Shown here: piece after piece, positions 1 through 7,565 of the stretch
How positions within the stretch are numbered: the first letter of the stretch is position 1
How the letters are laid out: every line of letters begins with the position of its first letter
Origin: CAZFCK01 sp964517355
GTDB taxonomy: Bacteria; Desulfobacterota; Desulfovibrionia; Desulfovibrionales; Desulfovibrionaceae
Assembly: GCA_964517355.1 (NCBI GenBank)
Contig: CAZFCK010000057.1
Location: forward strand, 1-22,173
DNA: 22,173 nt
Direction: 5' to 3'
The notes under the pieces: model-generated
The model's input: the letters and a program-made list of their open reading frames with translations, nothing else
What the model was told of the DNA's origin: nothing
Databases searched by the model: none
Made by a program: the position numbers and the translations under genes

Positions 1-3
1 AAC

Positions 4-55
4 AATTGGATATTGTTTCAGGGGAGAGCCTTGTTTCAAGGCGAAAATGCGCTAG
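4..55 (+). repeat. Dispersed structured repeat, copy A
   Basis: This 52-nt segment is repeated in inverted orientation at the other end of the window (22122-22173) with 51 of 52 positions identical. It contains a perfect hairpin GCCTTG-TTT-CAAGGC (28-42), then GAAAATGCGCT. An AT-rich arm at its left (AACAAT...ATTGTT) looks like half of a second hairpin cut off by the window edge. Diverged copies lie at 5943-6013 and 21789-21856. Confidence 0.85.
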
Positions 56-117
56 TCACGCGGCAAAGCGCGCAAAAAATGTCTTCGAGCAAAGCGGCCG
101 GTTAATCTTATTTGTGT

Positions 118-132
118 TGGGGCTCCGCCCCA
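118..132. repeat. GC-rich hairpin in the cheV upstream region
   Basis: The sequence TGGGGC-TCC-GCCCCA forms a 6-bp stem with a 3-nt loop. No T-run follows on either strand, so it is not a typical terminator. A GC-rich stretch with further GGCC/CCGG self-complementarity follows to about 165. It may belong to a dispersed REP-like family, but I see only one copy. Confidence 0.45.
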
Positions 133-746
133 GCTCCGGCCAGGGGCACGGCCCTCCGGCCTGCGCACAACGTGATTGGATCTTCAACTTTTCGATATAT
201 CATGCTTACAATATTTTTGAAGACTCTACGCCGCCGGAGACTGTTCCATTTCAAATCCACATGCTCCGGAAATTCGGAATCGGCCTTTGCCGCAACGGAG
301 CGCGGGTTAGCCGGCCTTTTTTACCGCAAAAGAGTCCAACATTGTTGCTGCACGCATAATTATTATTTATATACAGCAAGAAGGAAGTATCGCCAAGACA
401 ACGCCCAGGCGCTCCGGCTTTGCCGCCCTGCCGAACGGAAGACCTGCGAAAAGGAGTGGTTATCTTCCCATTATTTTGTTTTCTTTCTTTTTTTCCGTCT
501 GTTATTCAACGCACCGGCGATCAACGGCGAAGTTCGAATTGTTACGGCCAATAACACATGCCGCACCATTTTTTCACGTGATAAAAACACTAGTGGACAT
601 TTGCAACGCTTTGATGAATGGATTTCCAAACGTTTTTCCCACCGCGGGGCCTTGCAACGACGCCATGGCGCGATATGGGCGGCTCGCAACGCGCTTGAGC
701 GCTTCGCCCCAGACATGAAGGCAACGCAGCACACGGGGAGCAGCTT

Positions 747-1724
747 ATGAGTAAAAAAGACATCCTCCTGGAGACAGGCACCAACGAATTAGAAATTATC
801 GAATTTTTCATAGATGAAATCGACGCCGACTCCGGCGAGGTCAAACGCGGATATTACGGCGTCAACGTGGCCAAAGTTCTCGAGGTTATTGAAAGCCCGA
901 AACTTTCTCCGCAAGAAGCGGCTGTGCATCCGTGCTTCATGGGCACCATTCCTCTGCGCGATATCATCCTCCCGGTACTGGACCTGAGTATCTGGCTCAG
1001 CATCGACAAATCGCCCAGCGCCTACGAGGTCATCCTCGTCACGGAATTCAACCGCACCATAACCGGTTTCCTTGTTTCCGGAGTCACCCAGATCCACCGC
1101 GTGAGCTGGTCCGAAGTGAAACCCCCCAGCCAATATCTCACGCGGATGGACAACAATTGCATCACCTCCATGGTCGAACTCGAAGACCACTTCGTTTTGC
1201 TGCTCGACCTGGAAAAGATCCTTTACGAACTCAACCCGGAATTTTCCGAGGGCGAAGGCGTCCCCAGTCATTCGGAGCAGCGTCTCAAGGCTTTGATCGT
1301 GGATGATTCCACCACATTGCGCTACATGGTCCAGCAAAAACTGGAGGCCGCCAATTTTCAGGTGGAAGCCCTCAACGACGGCGAGCAGGCCTGGAACTAT
1401 CTCCAGGAGCTCAAGGCCAAAGCCCGCCAGGAAGGAAAGCGCGTTGTGGATTTTATCGACATTCTGGTTTCAGATATCGAAATGCCCCGCATGGATGGTT
1501 ACGCGCTGACCAAGCGCGTGAAGGACGACCCCTCGCTCAAGGAACTGCCCGTGGTGCTTTTTTCATCCATGATCACCAAGGAACTGCGCCATAAAGGCGA
1601 AAGCGTGGGCGCCGACGATCAGGTCTCCAAGCCCGAATTCATCACTCTGGCCGAACGCTCCATAAATCTCATCACGCGCAACAGACCGGAACTTGCAACC
1701 TTCTCCTCATCATTCGCCTCATGA
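747..1724 (+). CDS. cheV: CheV-type chemotaxis coupling protein (CheW-like domain + receiver)
   Basis: This 325-residue protein has a CheW-like domain (about 10-165) followed by a response-regulator receiver domain (about 181-312). The receiver keeps the acidic pair D186/D187 (LIVDDS), the phosphoacceptor D243 (VSDIEMPRMDG), a Ser at 273 and the conserved Lys 295 (SKPEF), so it should be phosphorylatable by CheA. CheV proteins link chemoreceptors to CheA at the cytoplasmic face of the receptor array and help in adaptation. The ATG is preceded by GGGGAG about 8 nt upstream. cheD follows 22 nt downstream on the same strand, giving an adaptation pair with no cheA, cheW or receptor gene in view. 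The family call is strong; the specific receptor partner is unknown. Confidence 0.93.
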   Translation: MSKKDILLETGTNELEIIEFFIDEIDADSGEVKRGYYGVNVAKVLEVIESPKLSPQEAAVHPCFMGTIPLRDIILPVLDLSIWLSIDKSPSAYEVILVTEFNRTITGFLVSGVTQIHRVSWSEVKPPSQYLTRMDNNCITSMVELEDHFVLLLDLEKILYELNPEFSEGEGVPSHSEQRLKALIVDDSTTLRYMVQQKLEAANFQVEALNDGEQAWNYLQELKAKARQEGKRVVDFIDILVSDIEMPRMDGYALTKRVKDDPSLKELPVVLFSSMITKELRHKGESVGADDQVSKPEFITLAERSINLITRNRPELATFSSSFAS

Positions 1725-1746
1725 GCAGAGATCTTTCCCGGACACT

Positions 1747-2340
1747 ATGCCTAACGGTTTAATTTTCGATCGTTCACTGCAGCAATGGCACCTGGCCATC
1801 AGCGAATGCATCCTTACCCAACAGCCGGCGGTGATCAACACCGTGCTCGGTTCATGCGTCGCGGTCACGTTTTTGCACAAGCCGTCCTGTTTAGCGGCCA
1901 TTTTCCACGCCATGCTGCCCACCTATTCAGGACATGGCCCCAGAGGCAATCAGCCCTGTAAATACGTGGATACCGCCATCGAGCGCATAGTTGCCCGCTA
2001 CAGGGAACGCGACATCCGCCCCAAAGAGCTTGTGGTCAAGCTTTTCGGCGGTTCGTTCAGCCTGGGCAAGAAAGCGGACTATAAAACCAGGGCCATGATC
2101 GACGTGGGCGGGCAAAACGTGGACATGGCGGAAAAGGAACTGCGGCGCCACGGATGTTTCATTCACAGCCGAGACACGCGGGGCAACAATGGCCGCAAGA
2201 TATTCTTCGTCACCCCCACCGGCGACGTATGGGTAAAGCAACTCGGTACGATTTCCGGGGAATTTTTCAGCCAGGCTTTGGGAGAAAAGACCGTACTGCC
2301 GCAGCCGCCCGCTCAGGACAACACCGTGGTCATCAAGTAA
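1747..2340 (+). CDS. cheD: Chemoreceptor glutamine deamidase CheD
   Basis: This 197-residue protein matches CheD, which deamidates glutamines in methyl-accepting chemoreceptors. The catalytic Cys is C37 in NTVLGSCVAV, with T32 five residues before it and H54 (FHAML) seventeen after, a layout like the Thr-Cys-His triad of characterised CheD proteins. The glycine-rich KLFGG motif and the GRKIFF segment are also typical. I chose the ATG at 1747 over an in-frame TTG at 1693. The longer version would overlap the end of cheV by 32 nt, and its extra 18 residues have no CheD character. The Shine-Dalgarno sequence for 1747 is weak, so translational coupling with cheV is likely. No cheC is present nearby. 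Confidence 0.92.
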   Translation: MPNGLIFDRSLQQWHLAISECILTQQPAVINTVLGSCVAVTFLHKPSCLAAIFHAMLPTYSGHGPRGNQPCKYVDTAIERIVARYRERDIRPKELVVKLFGGSFSLGKKADYKTRAMIDVGGQNVDMAEKELRRHGCFIHSRDTRGNNGRKIFFVTPTGDVWVKQLGTISGEFFSQALGEKTVLPQPPAQDNTVVIK

Positions 2341-2477
2341 TACACCGCCAGCCCCGTGCCCACGGAGCCGTACAACAAGAGTCAGGGCACGCAGTATTTT
2401 CTGAGCTTCCACAACGCCAGTCCCAGAAACGCCAGCCCGGCGGCCACGCCGAGAACAACGGCCAAATGCTGCTGCAT
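2313..2477 (-). CDS. Possible small two-helix membrane protein with an in-frame UGA (candidate selenoprotein or broken gene)
   Basis: Read on the minus strand, an ATG at 2477 behind a G-rich run (2484-2490) opens 31 codons: one hydrophobic helix (VVLGVAAGLAFLGLALW), a basic stretch KLRKYC and VP. A TGA follows at 2384-2382. The same frame then continues for 22 more sense codons with a second hydrophobic helix (LLLYGSVGTGLAVYYL), ending at TGA 2315-2313. The UGA sits three residues after a Cys, giving CVP-UGA, which resembles the CxxU redox motif. A 7-bp hairpin GCTCCGT-GGGC-ACGGGGC lies at 2368-2351 (minus), with its loop starting 20 nt after the UGA, within the range described for bacterial SECIS elements. 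The 3' end overlaps cheD by 28 nt. It could equally be a one-helix peptide, a Trp-to-stop mutation or chance. I do not recognise the family. Confidence 0.3.
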
Positions 2478-2628
2478 AGTGCGCCCCCCCGCGCCGCACG
2501 AAAGCAATCATCTGCTTTCAATGGGAAAATTTGTTGATTTGTCAGGTGTCCCAAACGAAAATGCGTTGAGGCGGAGCCCCGGCATATGCCAGTATCAGGG
2601 GAGAGTACGTTTGCCATCTCGCCCCCTC

Positions 2629-2693
2629 GGCTCCCCTTTTCCGGAGCACGCATAATCGGCCTGCTCCTCCCGGCACACGAGAAAAGGGGAGCC
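2629..2693. repeat. Large inverted repeat (13-bp arms)
   Basis: GGCTCCCCTTTTC at 2629-2641 is the exact reverse complement of 2681-2693. The 39-nt interior contains a smaller imperfect CCGGAG/CTCC pairing. No T-run follows the arm on either strand, so intrinsic termination is doubtful. It may be a dispersed element or a processing site between two convergent or unrelated transcription units. Confidence 0.7.
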
Positions 2694-2806
2694 AACGGAG
2701 TCTGCGGAGAATCAGGGATGGCCGTATTTCAGTGAAAACGCCTGGAAGCGGTAAAGTCATACCTCCCCCCGGCAACGCCGCACTGCTCATTTTCCAGTGC
2801 CTGCGC

Positions 2807-2835
2807 ATGACACATGTTGCTTTTATTAATAATAC
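2807..2835 (+). promoter_or_regulatory. Possible sigma-70 type promoter for the ClC gene
   Basis: ATGACA (2807-2812) is followed after 17 nt by TAATAC (2830-2835), a good -35 and a mediocre -10. Transcription would start near 2842, leaving about 110 nt before the chosen ATG. It lies within an AT-rich patch in otherwise GC-rich DNA. Confidence 0.3.
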
Positions 2836-2953
2836 CTCGTTCTGTCATGTCCAGAGCGGCCGCGACCGGTTTTTTCATGATTTTTCCTCACCCTCCTATA
2901 CAAGCGCCCCCACAACAACTTGCCTCTTTTCAGGGGATTGGCTAGCGTGCCTC

Positions 2954-4780
2954 ATGGCCTTCACCGCACTGCGCAGCCGCCTCTTGAGCGCTTCGTTGTC
3001 CCAGTTCAGGGCCGGGATGTCCTCTTTCCGGCTCAATCATCCCTCCATGCTTTTTTTCTCCATGGCCATCGGCGTGTTGGGTGCCGCGGGCGCGCTTTTT
3101 TTCCGGACCTGCATCGAATTTTTCCAGTGGCTCTTTTGGGGGGCGACGCTGCAGTCGCACTGGGCAGGCGGGGCCGGATTTCTGGATCAGGTTCTGCTGG
3201 CGCCCTGGTGGCTCATTATCCTGGCCCCCACCGTGGGAGGCCTGCTCGCGGGCATCGCCATCGAACGCTGGGTGCCCGAGGCCAGGGGACCCGGCGTCAC
3301 CGAAGTCATCCTGGCCGTCACGGCGCGCCAGGCCACCATGCGCCACCGCGTGACAGTGCTCAAAGGTCTTGTCACAGCCCTGCTCATCGGCTCGGGTGCA
3401 TCAGTGGGGCGCGAAGGACCGATCATCCAGATCGGCGCGTCGGCCGGCACGTCCCTGTCCACGCTCTTCGGCCTGCCCAGGGGATTGCGCCGCGTCTGCC
3501 TGGCCGCCGGAGCCGCCGCGGGCATCGCCGCCACGTTCAACGCCCCCATTGCGGGAACGGTTTTCGCGGCGGAGGTTGTCTTGCTGGACATCGAGATCGC
3601 CCACATCAGCCATATCGTGGTGGCCGCGGTCACGGCATCAATGCTTTCGCGCGTTTTTTGGGGCGATTTTCCAGCCTTCCACGCCATGGGTTTTTCCATG
3701 CAACACCATTGGGAACTCGGCCTTTATCTGCTTCTGGGGATCATCGCCGCGGTGGCGGCCATAGCCCTGGCCCAAGGCATTTTTTCCATGGAAAAGACAT
3801 TTTCCCGCGTCCGGCTGCCGCAATGGGTCAAGCCGGGAATCGGCGGCCTGGCGCTTGGACTGCTGGCGCTGCTTCTGCCCAACGTCATGGGTGTGGGTTA
3901 TGAAACCGTGAACATGGCCCTGGCCGGCACATTGGGCCTGCACCTTGCACTCATGCTCCTGGCCGGCAAATGGCTGGCCTGCTCCCTGTGCATCGGTTCC
4001 GGCATGAGCGGCGGCATTTTCGCTCCTTCCCTGGTTTTGGGAAGCGCGGTGGGCACCGTGGTGGGCATCGCCGCCCAAGCGCTCTTTCCGGAAGCCGGAC
4101 TGTTGCCGCAACATTACGCCCTCGCCGGCATGGGCGCGGTGGTCGCGGGAACGACGCTCGCCCCCATCACCGCGGTGCTGACGATCTTCGAACTCACGTA
4201 CAGCCAGAAAATCATCCTGCCTCTGCTCCTGGCGTGCATCACAAGCGCCCTGGTGGTCCGCCGTTTCTTCGGCTATTCCATTTACGAGATGAAATTGCTG
4301 CATCAAGGGGTGGACATAGTGCGGGGTCACGACTTAGGAGTACTGCGCTCACTGCGGGCCGGGGAACTCATGGCCAAGGACTTCCAGAGCCTTCGTGACG
4401 ACATGCCATTGCGGCAAATAATGGAGGCGATCATAGAGGCGCCCTACCCGCACTTTCCCGTGCTCGACCACGGACAACGGCTTGTGGGCATGCTGTCCCT
4501 GCGCGACCTTAAACCGGCCCTGGGGCAGCTGCAGGACCTTGAGAATCTGGTGCTCGCGGTTGATCTTATGACGCCGCACCCCGTGACGCTGCATAAGGAA
4601 GAATCGCTGGAGCGCGCCTTGTTGCTTTTCGAATCGCACCACATATCCTGCCTGCCGGTCACGGAACCGGACGATGCGGGAATATTGTTGGGAATTCTGA
4701 AAAAAGACGACTTTTTCCAGGCTTACCGGGAAAAGGTGCTCAAAGACCGCATCCTCTCCTGCCCCATAAAGCAGGAATGA
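2954..4780 (+). CDS. ClC-family anion channel/transporter with C-terminal CBS pair
   Basis: This 608-residue protein is a voltage-gated ClC family membrane protein with about ten or more hydrophobic helices, followed by two CBS domains (about 475-525 and 535-590). The signature motifs are present: GREGP with the gating glutamate E154, GSGMSGGIFAPSLVLG near 350, and VVAGTTLAPITAVLTIFELT near 395. The first signature reads GPGVTEV, with P113 where many ClC proteins have Ser. At the site of the E. coli ClC internal proton glutamate the sequence is FAAEVV, so the second Glu is Val (V208). The start is uncertain: the ATG at 2954 has a poor ribosome binding site, and ATG 3017 is an alternative; the frame opens at 2732. 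CBS domains usually bind adenine nucleotides. It stands alone between cheD and hpt. Confidence 0.88.
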   Translation: MAFTALRSRLLSASLSQFRAGMSSFRLNHPSMLFFSMAIGVLGAAGALFFRTCIEFFQWLFWGATLQSHWAGGAGFLDQVLLAPWWLIILAPTVGGLLAGIAIERWVPEARGPGVTEVILAVTARQATMRHRVTVLKGLVTALLIGSGASVGREGPIIQIGASAGTSLSTLFGLPRGLRRVCLAAGAAAGIAATFNAPIAGTVFAAEVVLLDIEIAHISHIVVAAVTASMLSRVFWGDFPAFHAMGFSMQHHWELGLYLLLGIIAAVAAIALAQGIFSMEKTFSRVRLPQWVKPGIGGLALGLLALLLPNVMGVGYETVNMALAGTLGLHLALMLLAGKWLACSLCIGSGMSGGIFAPSLVLGSAVGTVVGIAAQALFPEAGLLPQHYALAGMGAVVAGTTLAPITAVLTIFELTYSQKIILPLLLACITSALVVRRFFGYSIYEMKLLHQGVDIVRGHDLGVLRSLRAGELMAKDFQSLRDDMPLRQIMEAIIEAPYPHFPVLDHGQRLVGMLSLRDLKPALGQLQDLENLVLAVDLMTPHPVTLHKEESLERALLLFESHHISCLPVTEPDDAGILLGILKKDDFFQAYREKVLKDRILSCPIKQE

Positions 4781-4912
4781 TACAACTACGCAACATTACA
4801 AGCTAATGCGTTTTCACGCCTGGAGGCGTCATCCGCCGCTCTGAACCCGTGGCCGCACATTTTGACAGGGGCACGCTTTTTCAAGGATTGCAACATATAA
4901 GGGACATTAACA

Positions 4913-5461
4913 ATGCACGACAAGGAAACCCTGCACACGGTATTGACACAACAACAAATTGCTTCGCGCGTAGCTGCTTTGGGCAAGGAAATCGAAGCAT
5001 GGCGCAAAGGGGAGCCTCTGGTGGCCATCTGTGTGCTCAAGGGCGCGTTCATCTTTTTCGCCGACCTGGTGCGTCACCTGAAACGCCCCCTGACTCTGGA
5101 CTTCATGCGCGCCGAAAGTTACGGCGACGATAACATATCCTGCGGCGAGGTGCGCATACGTCTGCACCCCTCCTGCCCCCTCAAGGGGCAGCGCGTGCTG
5201 TTGGTGGAAGACATCGTGGACACCGGCCTTTCCATGAAAGTGCTCCACGACGCCATCATGCTCCAGGAGCCCAAAGAACTGGCGGTCTGCACGCTGCTCA
5301 GCAAACATGAGCGCAGGGCGGTGGACGTGCAGGTCGATTTCTCGGGATTTGAAATAGCCGACGGCTTCCTCGTGGGGTACGGCCTGGATCATGCCGAACG
5401 CTTCCGCGAATTGCCGGAGATCATGGAATTGCGTTTTCATGACCCCGCCGCCGCGGAATAG
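4913..5461 (+). CDS. hpt: Hypoxanthine phosphoribosyltransferase
   Basis: This 182-residue type I phosphoribosyltransferase converts hypoxanthine (and probably guanine) with PRPP to IMP/GMP in purine salvage. The PRPP-binding loop is VLLVEDIVDTGLSM (95-108) with the acidic pair E99/D100. The pyrophosphate loop LKG is at 42-44, the flexible-loop SYGDD segment at 69-73, and the C-terminal GFLVGYGLD near 151-159 matches the base-binding region. The length is normal for bacterial Hpt. AAGGGA lies about 8 nt before the ATG. The gene is separated from the ClC gene by 132 nt and is probably its own unit. A purine biosynthesis gene (IMP cyclohydrolase) lies elsewhere in the window but not in the same operon. 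Confidence 0.93.
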   Translation: MHDKETLHTVLTQQQIASRVAALGKEIEAWRKGEPLVAICVLKGAFIFFADLVRHLKRPLTLDFMRAESYGDDNISCGEVRIRLHPSCPLKGQRVLLVEDIVDTGLSMKVLHDAIMLQEPKELAVCTLLSKHERRAVDVQVDFSGFEIADGFLVGYGLDHAERFRELPEIMELRFHDPAAAE

Positions 5462-5558
5462 AGTCCCTGGCGCGCCTTTTTCACCTCCGCGACACAGAAC
5501 AAGAGGATTGCAACTCCATGTAATCCGAGCATGATGCATGACTCTTCCATTCCTCGTG

Positions 5559-5587
5559 TTGCCACCCGAAGCCGGATGCCATATATT
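5559..5587 (+). promoter_or_regulatory. Sigma-70 type promoter for the small coiled-coil gene
   Basis: TTGCCA (5559-5564) and TATATT (5582-5587) are separated by 17 nt. Transcription would begin near 5594, about 30 nt before the start codon, with a strong AAGGAGG site in between. This is the clearest housekeeping-type promoter in the window. Confidence 0.6.
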
Positions 5588-5625
5588 TTACACAATCGTT
5601 TTCTAGAAAAAACAAGGAGGCCGGC

Positions 5626-5910
5626 ATGCCTGAAAAAGAACGATTCGGCGTCAGCATGGAAGCGCAGCTCAAAGAATGGGAAATGAAAGTGGAGCAGGCC
5701 AAGAGCAAGGCCGAGGAAAAGGGACCCGAGTTCATGGAAAAAATGCGCCCGGATTTCGAACGCATCGCATCCAGATTCGACGAGGCGCGCTACAAACTCA
5801 CGCTCCTGCGCATGGGCGGGGCCGATGCCTGGGACGAACTGCGCGCCGGTATTGAAAACGCCTTTCAGGACTTGAAACAAGGCATGGAAAAGGCGCTTTC
5901 CAAATTTTAG
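5626..5910 (+). CDS. Small charged coiled-coil protein of unknown function
   Basis: This 94-residue protein is rich in Glu, Lys, Ala and Met, with no Cys and no membrane segment. Residues about 10-55 (the MEAQLKEWEMKVEQAKSKAEE segment and what follows) form a probable amphipathic helix or coiled coil, and a second helix spans about 65-92. I do not recognise the family; similar small soluble coiled-coil proteins are often annotated as hypothetical. AAGGAGG sits 7 nt before the ATG, and a -35/-10 pair lies just upstream, so it is probably monocistronic and well expressed. A strong hairpin follows the stop codon. Its function is unknown. Confidence 0.8.
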   Translation: MPEKERFGVSMEAQLKEWEMKVEQAKSKAEEKGPEFMEKMRPDFERIASRFDEARYKLTLLRMGGADAWDELRAGIENAFQDLKQGMEKALSKF

Positions 5911-5943
5911 AGCGTCTTCAGCTTGAAAAGCGCTGGACGCTCT
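5909..5943 (+). terminator. Hairpin at the end of the small coiled-coil gene
   Basis: AGAGCGTC (5909-5916) pairs with GACGCTCT (5936-5943), with additional CAGC/GC-CTG pairing inside around TTGAAAA. It overlaps the stop codon. Only a short T-containing stretch (TTATGCATTT) follows, so termination efficiency is uncertain. A dispersed repeat begins immediately after it. Confidence 0.55.
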
Positions 5944-6013
5944 TATGCATTTCCCTGAAACTATTTGAAATAGTTTTAGGAAAGAGTCTTGTTTCAAGAC
6001 GAAAATGCGCTAA
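5943..6013 (+). repeat. Dispersed structured repeat, copy C (complete)
   Basis: This is a full copy of the element at the window ends. Hairpin 1 is a 12-bp stem CCTGAAACTATT / AATAGTTTTAGG (5954-5980) with loop TGA. Hairpin 2 is GTCTTG-TTT-CAAGAC (5986-6000). GCATTTC (5947-5953) pairs with GAAAATGC (6001-6008), with one bulged A, and closes the element as a three-way junction. Against copy A the hairpin-2 stem has a C-G to T-A compensatory change. A possible partial copy with TTACGCATTTC follows at 6040-6050. Confidence 0.75.
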
Positions 6014-6132
6014 CGTACCGTCATCTTTTTGGGATGCGCTTACGCATTTCGCTGCGGCAATAACAATCGCTCCGGTAAAGCGTGTTGCGGCAGAAGGGAG
6101 ATGCGTTCGCCAAGCACCCATAGCGAGGCTCC

Positions 6133-7551
6133 ATGACCGAACTTCATTGGTTTGCCCTGATCTGCGCCTCCATCGCGGCTCCGGCCGCGGCCTGGCACGC
6201 GCTGCTCTACAAACGCGATCCCCGGGCCGCATGGGGCTGGATAGCCGTGTGTCTGATCTTCCCACTCATCGGCGCCATGCTCTACGTTCTTTTCGGCGTG
6301 AACAGGGTACGCACCAAGGGCAGCAAACTGCACCTGCGTTCTCCTTTTCCCCTGAATGAAGACCACTTTCCGCCCCCGCCCCCGGAATCTTTGGGAACCG
6401 TGCCCCCGGAATACGCAGTCCAGGCGCGCACCGCCTATGCCATCACCGGGCGCCCCCTGGTGGGGGGCAACAACGTGGAAGTGCTCTTCAACGGACAGCA
6501 GGCCTACCCCCCAATGTTGCGGGCCATTGAGCAGGCCAAGGAAAAAATCTATCTGGTCACGTATATTTTCGAGGCCAACACGACCGGGAAACGTTTCGCC
6601 GCGGCACTGCAACGCGCGAAAGAGCGCGGGGTCGAAGTGCGCGTTCTCCTCGACGGCGTCGGCGAGTGGGCGGCTCTGCCCCTGGGGGGGCGCATGCTCA
6701 AACGCGCGGGCGTTCCTGTTGAACGCTTTCTCCCCCCTAAACTCTTCCCCCCACAACTTTCCATCAATCTGCGCTGCCACCATAAGATCCTGGTCATAGA
6801 CGGCAAAGAGGGGTTCACCGGGGGCATGAACATCGGAGACCGTTACCTCACGGACAATGACAACCCCCATCGCGTGCAGGACGTGCATTTTCATGTCCGC
6901 GGCCCTCTGGTGACGCAAATGGAAGAGGTGTTTCTCTGGAACTGGGGCTTCGCCACGGGGCATGACACCGACCCCCCTTCGCAGATGCCGCCGCCGGCGG
7001 GTCCCATGGCCTGCCGCACCATACCGGACGGCCCCAACGACGAACGCGACAAGCTGCCCGCCATCGTCGCCTCGGCCTTTGCCTCGGCCCAGGAGAGCGT
7101 GGCCCTGATGTCTCCCTATTTCCTCCCCCCCCGCGATGTCATCGGCGCCATGCAAAACGCCGCCCAGCGCGGAGTGCGCGTGGACATCATCATACCGCAG
7201 CGCAGCGATCACCTCATGGTGGACCGCGCCACCCGCAACATGCTGTGGGAACTCCTGCTCTACGGCGTGCATGTCCATTTTCAACCGCCCCCTTTCGCCC
7301 ACACCAAACTCCTGCTTGTGGACGGGCATTACGCGCTCATCGGCTCGGCGAACATGGACCCGCGCAGTCTGCGGCTGAATTTCGAATTTGTGGTGGAAGT
7401 GTACGACAAGACCCTTTCCGGAAAACTTTTAGCCCATTTCAACCAGGTGCTTTCAGTCTCCAGGCAAACCAGTCTGGAGGAGCTGGATGGCCGCAAACCC
7501 TTGCCACGGACGATTGACGCCCTTTGCTGGTTGTTTTCGCCCTATCTCTAA
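6133..7551 (+). CDS. cls: Cardiolipin synthase (phospholipase D family)
   Basis: This 472-residue membrane protein has two N-terminal transmembrane segments (about 5-27 and 35-60) and two phospholipase D HKD motifs. The first has H216/K218/D223 in HHKILVID followed by GFTGGMNIGD; the second has H390/K392/D397 in HTKLLLVD followed by GSANMDPRS. This is the classical bacterial cardiolipin synthase layout and length. The enzyme joins two phosphatidylglycerol molecules (or PG with another donor) to make cardiolipin at the inner membrane. The start at 6133 has only a modest GAGG site, but the first transmembrane segment begins right after it. A zinc-dependent phospholipase C-like gene follows after 14 nt in the same operon. 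Which Cls subtype it is (ClsA/B/C) cannot be decided firmly; the N-terminal helices favour ClsA. Confidence 0.92.
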   Translation: MTELHWFALICASIAAPAAAWHALLYKRDPRAAWGWIAVCLIFPLIGAMLYVLFGVNRVRTKGSKLHLRSPFPLNEDHFPPPPPESLGTVPPEYAVQARTAYAITGRPLVGGNNVEVLFNGQQAYPPMLRAIEQAKEKIYLVTYIFEANTTGKRFAAALQRAKERGVEVRVLLDGVGEWAALPLGGRMLKRAGVPVERFLPPKLFPPQLSINLRCHHKILVIDGKEGFTGGMNIGDRYLTDNDNPHRVQDVHFHVRGPLVTQMEEVFLWNWGFATGHDTDPPSQMPPPAGPMACRTIPDGPNDERDKLPAIVASAFASAQESVALMSPYFLPPRDVIGAMQNAAQRGVRVDIIIPQRSDHLMVDRATRNMLWELLLYGVHVHFQPPPFAHTKLLLVDGHYALIGSANMDPRSLRLNFEFVVEVYDKTLSGKLLAHFNQVLSVSRQTSLEELDGRKPLPRTIDALCWLFSPYL

Positions 7552-7565
7552 ATAGGGGGCACAAG

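Larger units (their letters stand above)
1..746. other. Long non-coding region upstream of cheV
   Basis: I see no credible gene here: the open frames are short, overlap one another and lack ribosome binding sites or recognisable protein content. The region holds a dispersed repeat copy (4-55), a GC-rich hairpin TGGGGC-TCC-GCCCCA (118-132) and an AT-rich stretch near 357-373. In that stretch TTGCTG (345-350) and TATATA (368-373) are 17 nt apart and could form a weak sigma-70 type promoter for cheV with a leader of about 370 nt. That promoter is a guess. No sigma-54 or sigma-28 motif was found in front of cheV. Confidence 0.6.
2341..2953. other. cheD-ClC intergenic region
   Basis: Apart from the small minus-strand frame described separately, this 613-nt stretch contains no gene that I can support. 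It holds a large inverted repeat (2629-2693) and a possible promoter for the ClC gene (2807-2835). An in-frame extension of the ClC frame reaches back to 2732, but it encodes a segment with no resemblance to the family. Confidence 0.55.

Noticed and set aside
112..750. 212-codon plus-strand frame before cheV
   Set aside because: It runs through a hairpin and repeat flank, has no ribosome binding site, no protein-like pattern, and overlaps the cheV start.
4866..4886. Sigma-54-like sequence before hpt (GGGGCACG-N4-TTCAA)
   Set aside because: The essential -12 GC is missing at the required spacing from the -24 GG. A housekeeping gene is also an unlikely sigma-54 target.
5469..5481. GGCGCGCC plus T-run after hpt as a terminator
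   Set aside because: The 8-nt palindrome cannot form a stem with a normal loop, so it is too weak to call.
6040..7329. 429-codon minus-strand frame opposite cls
   Set aside because: It lies opposite a cardiolipin synthase with both HKD motifs intact, so it is a shadow frame.
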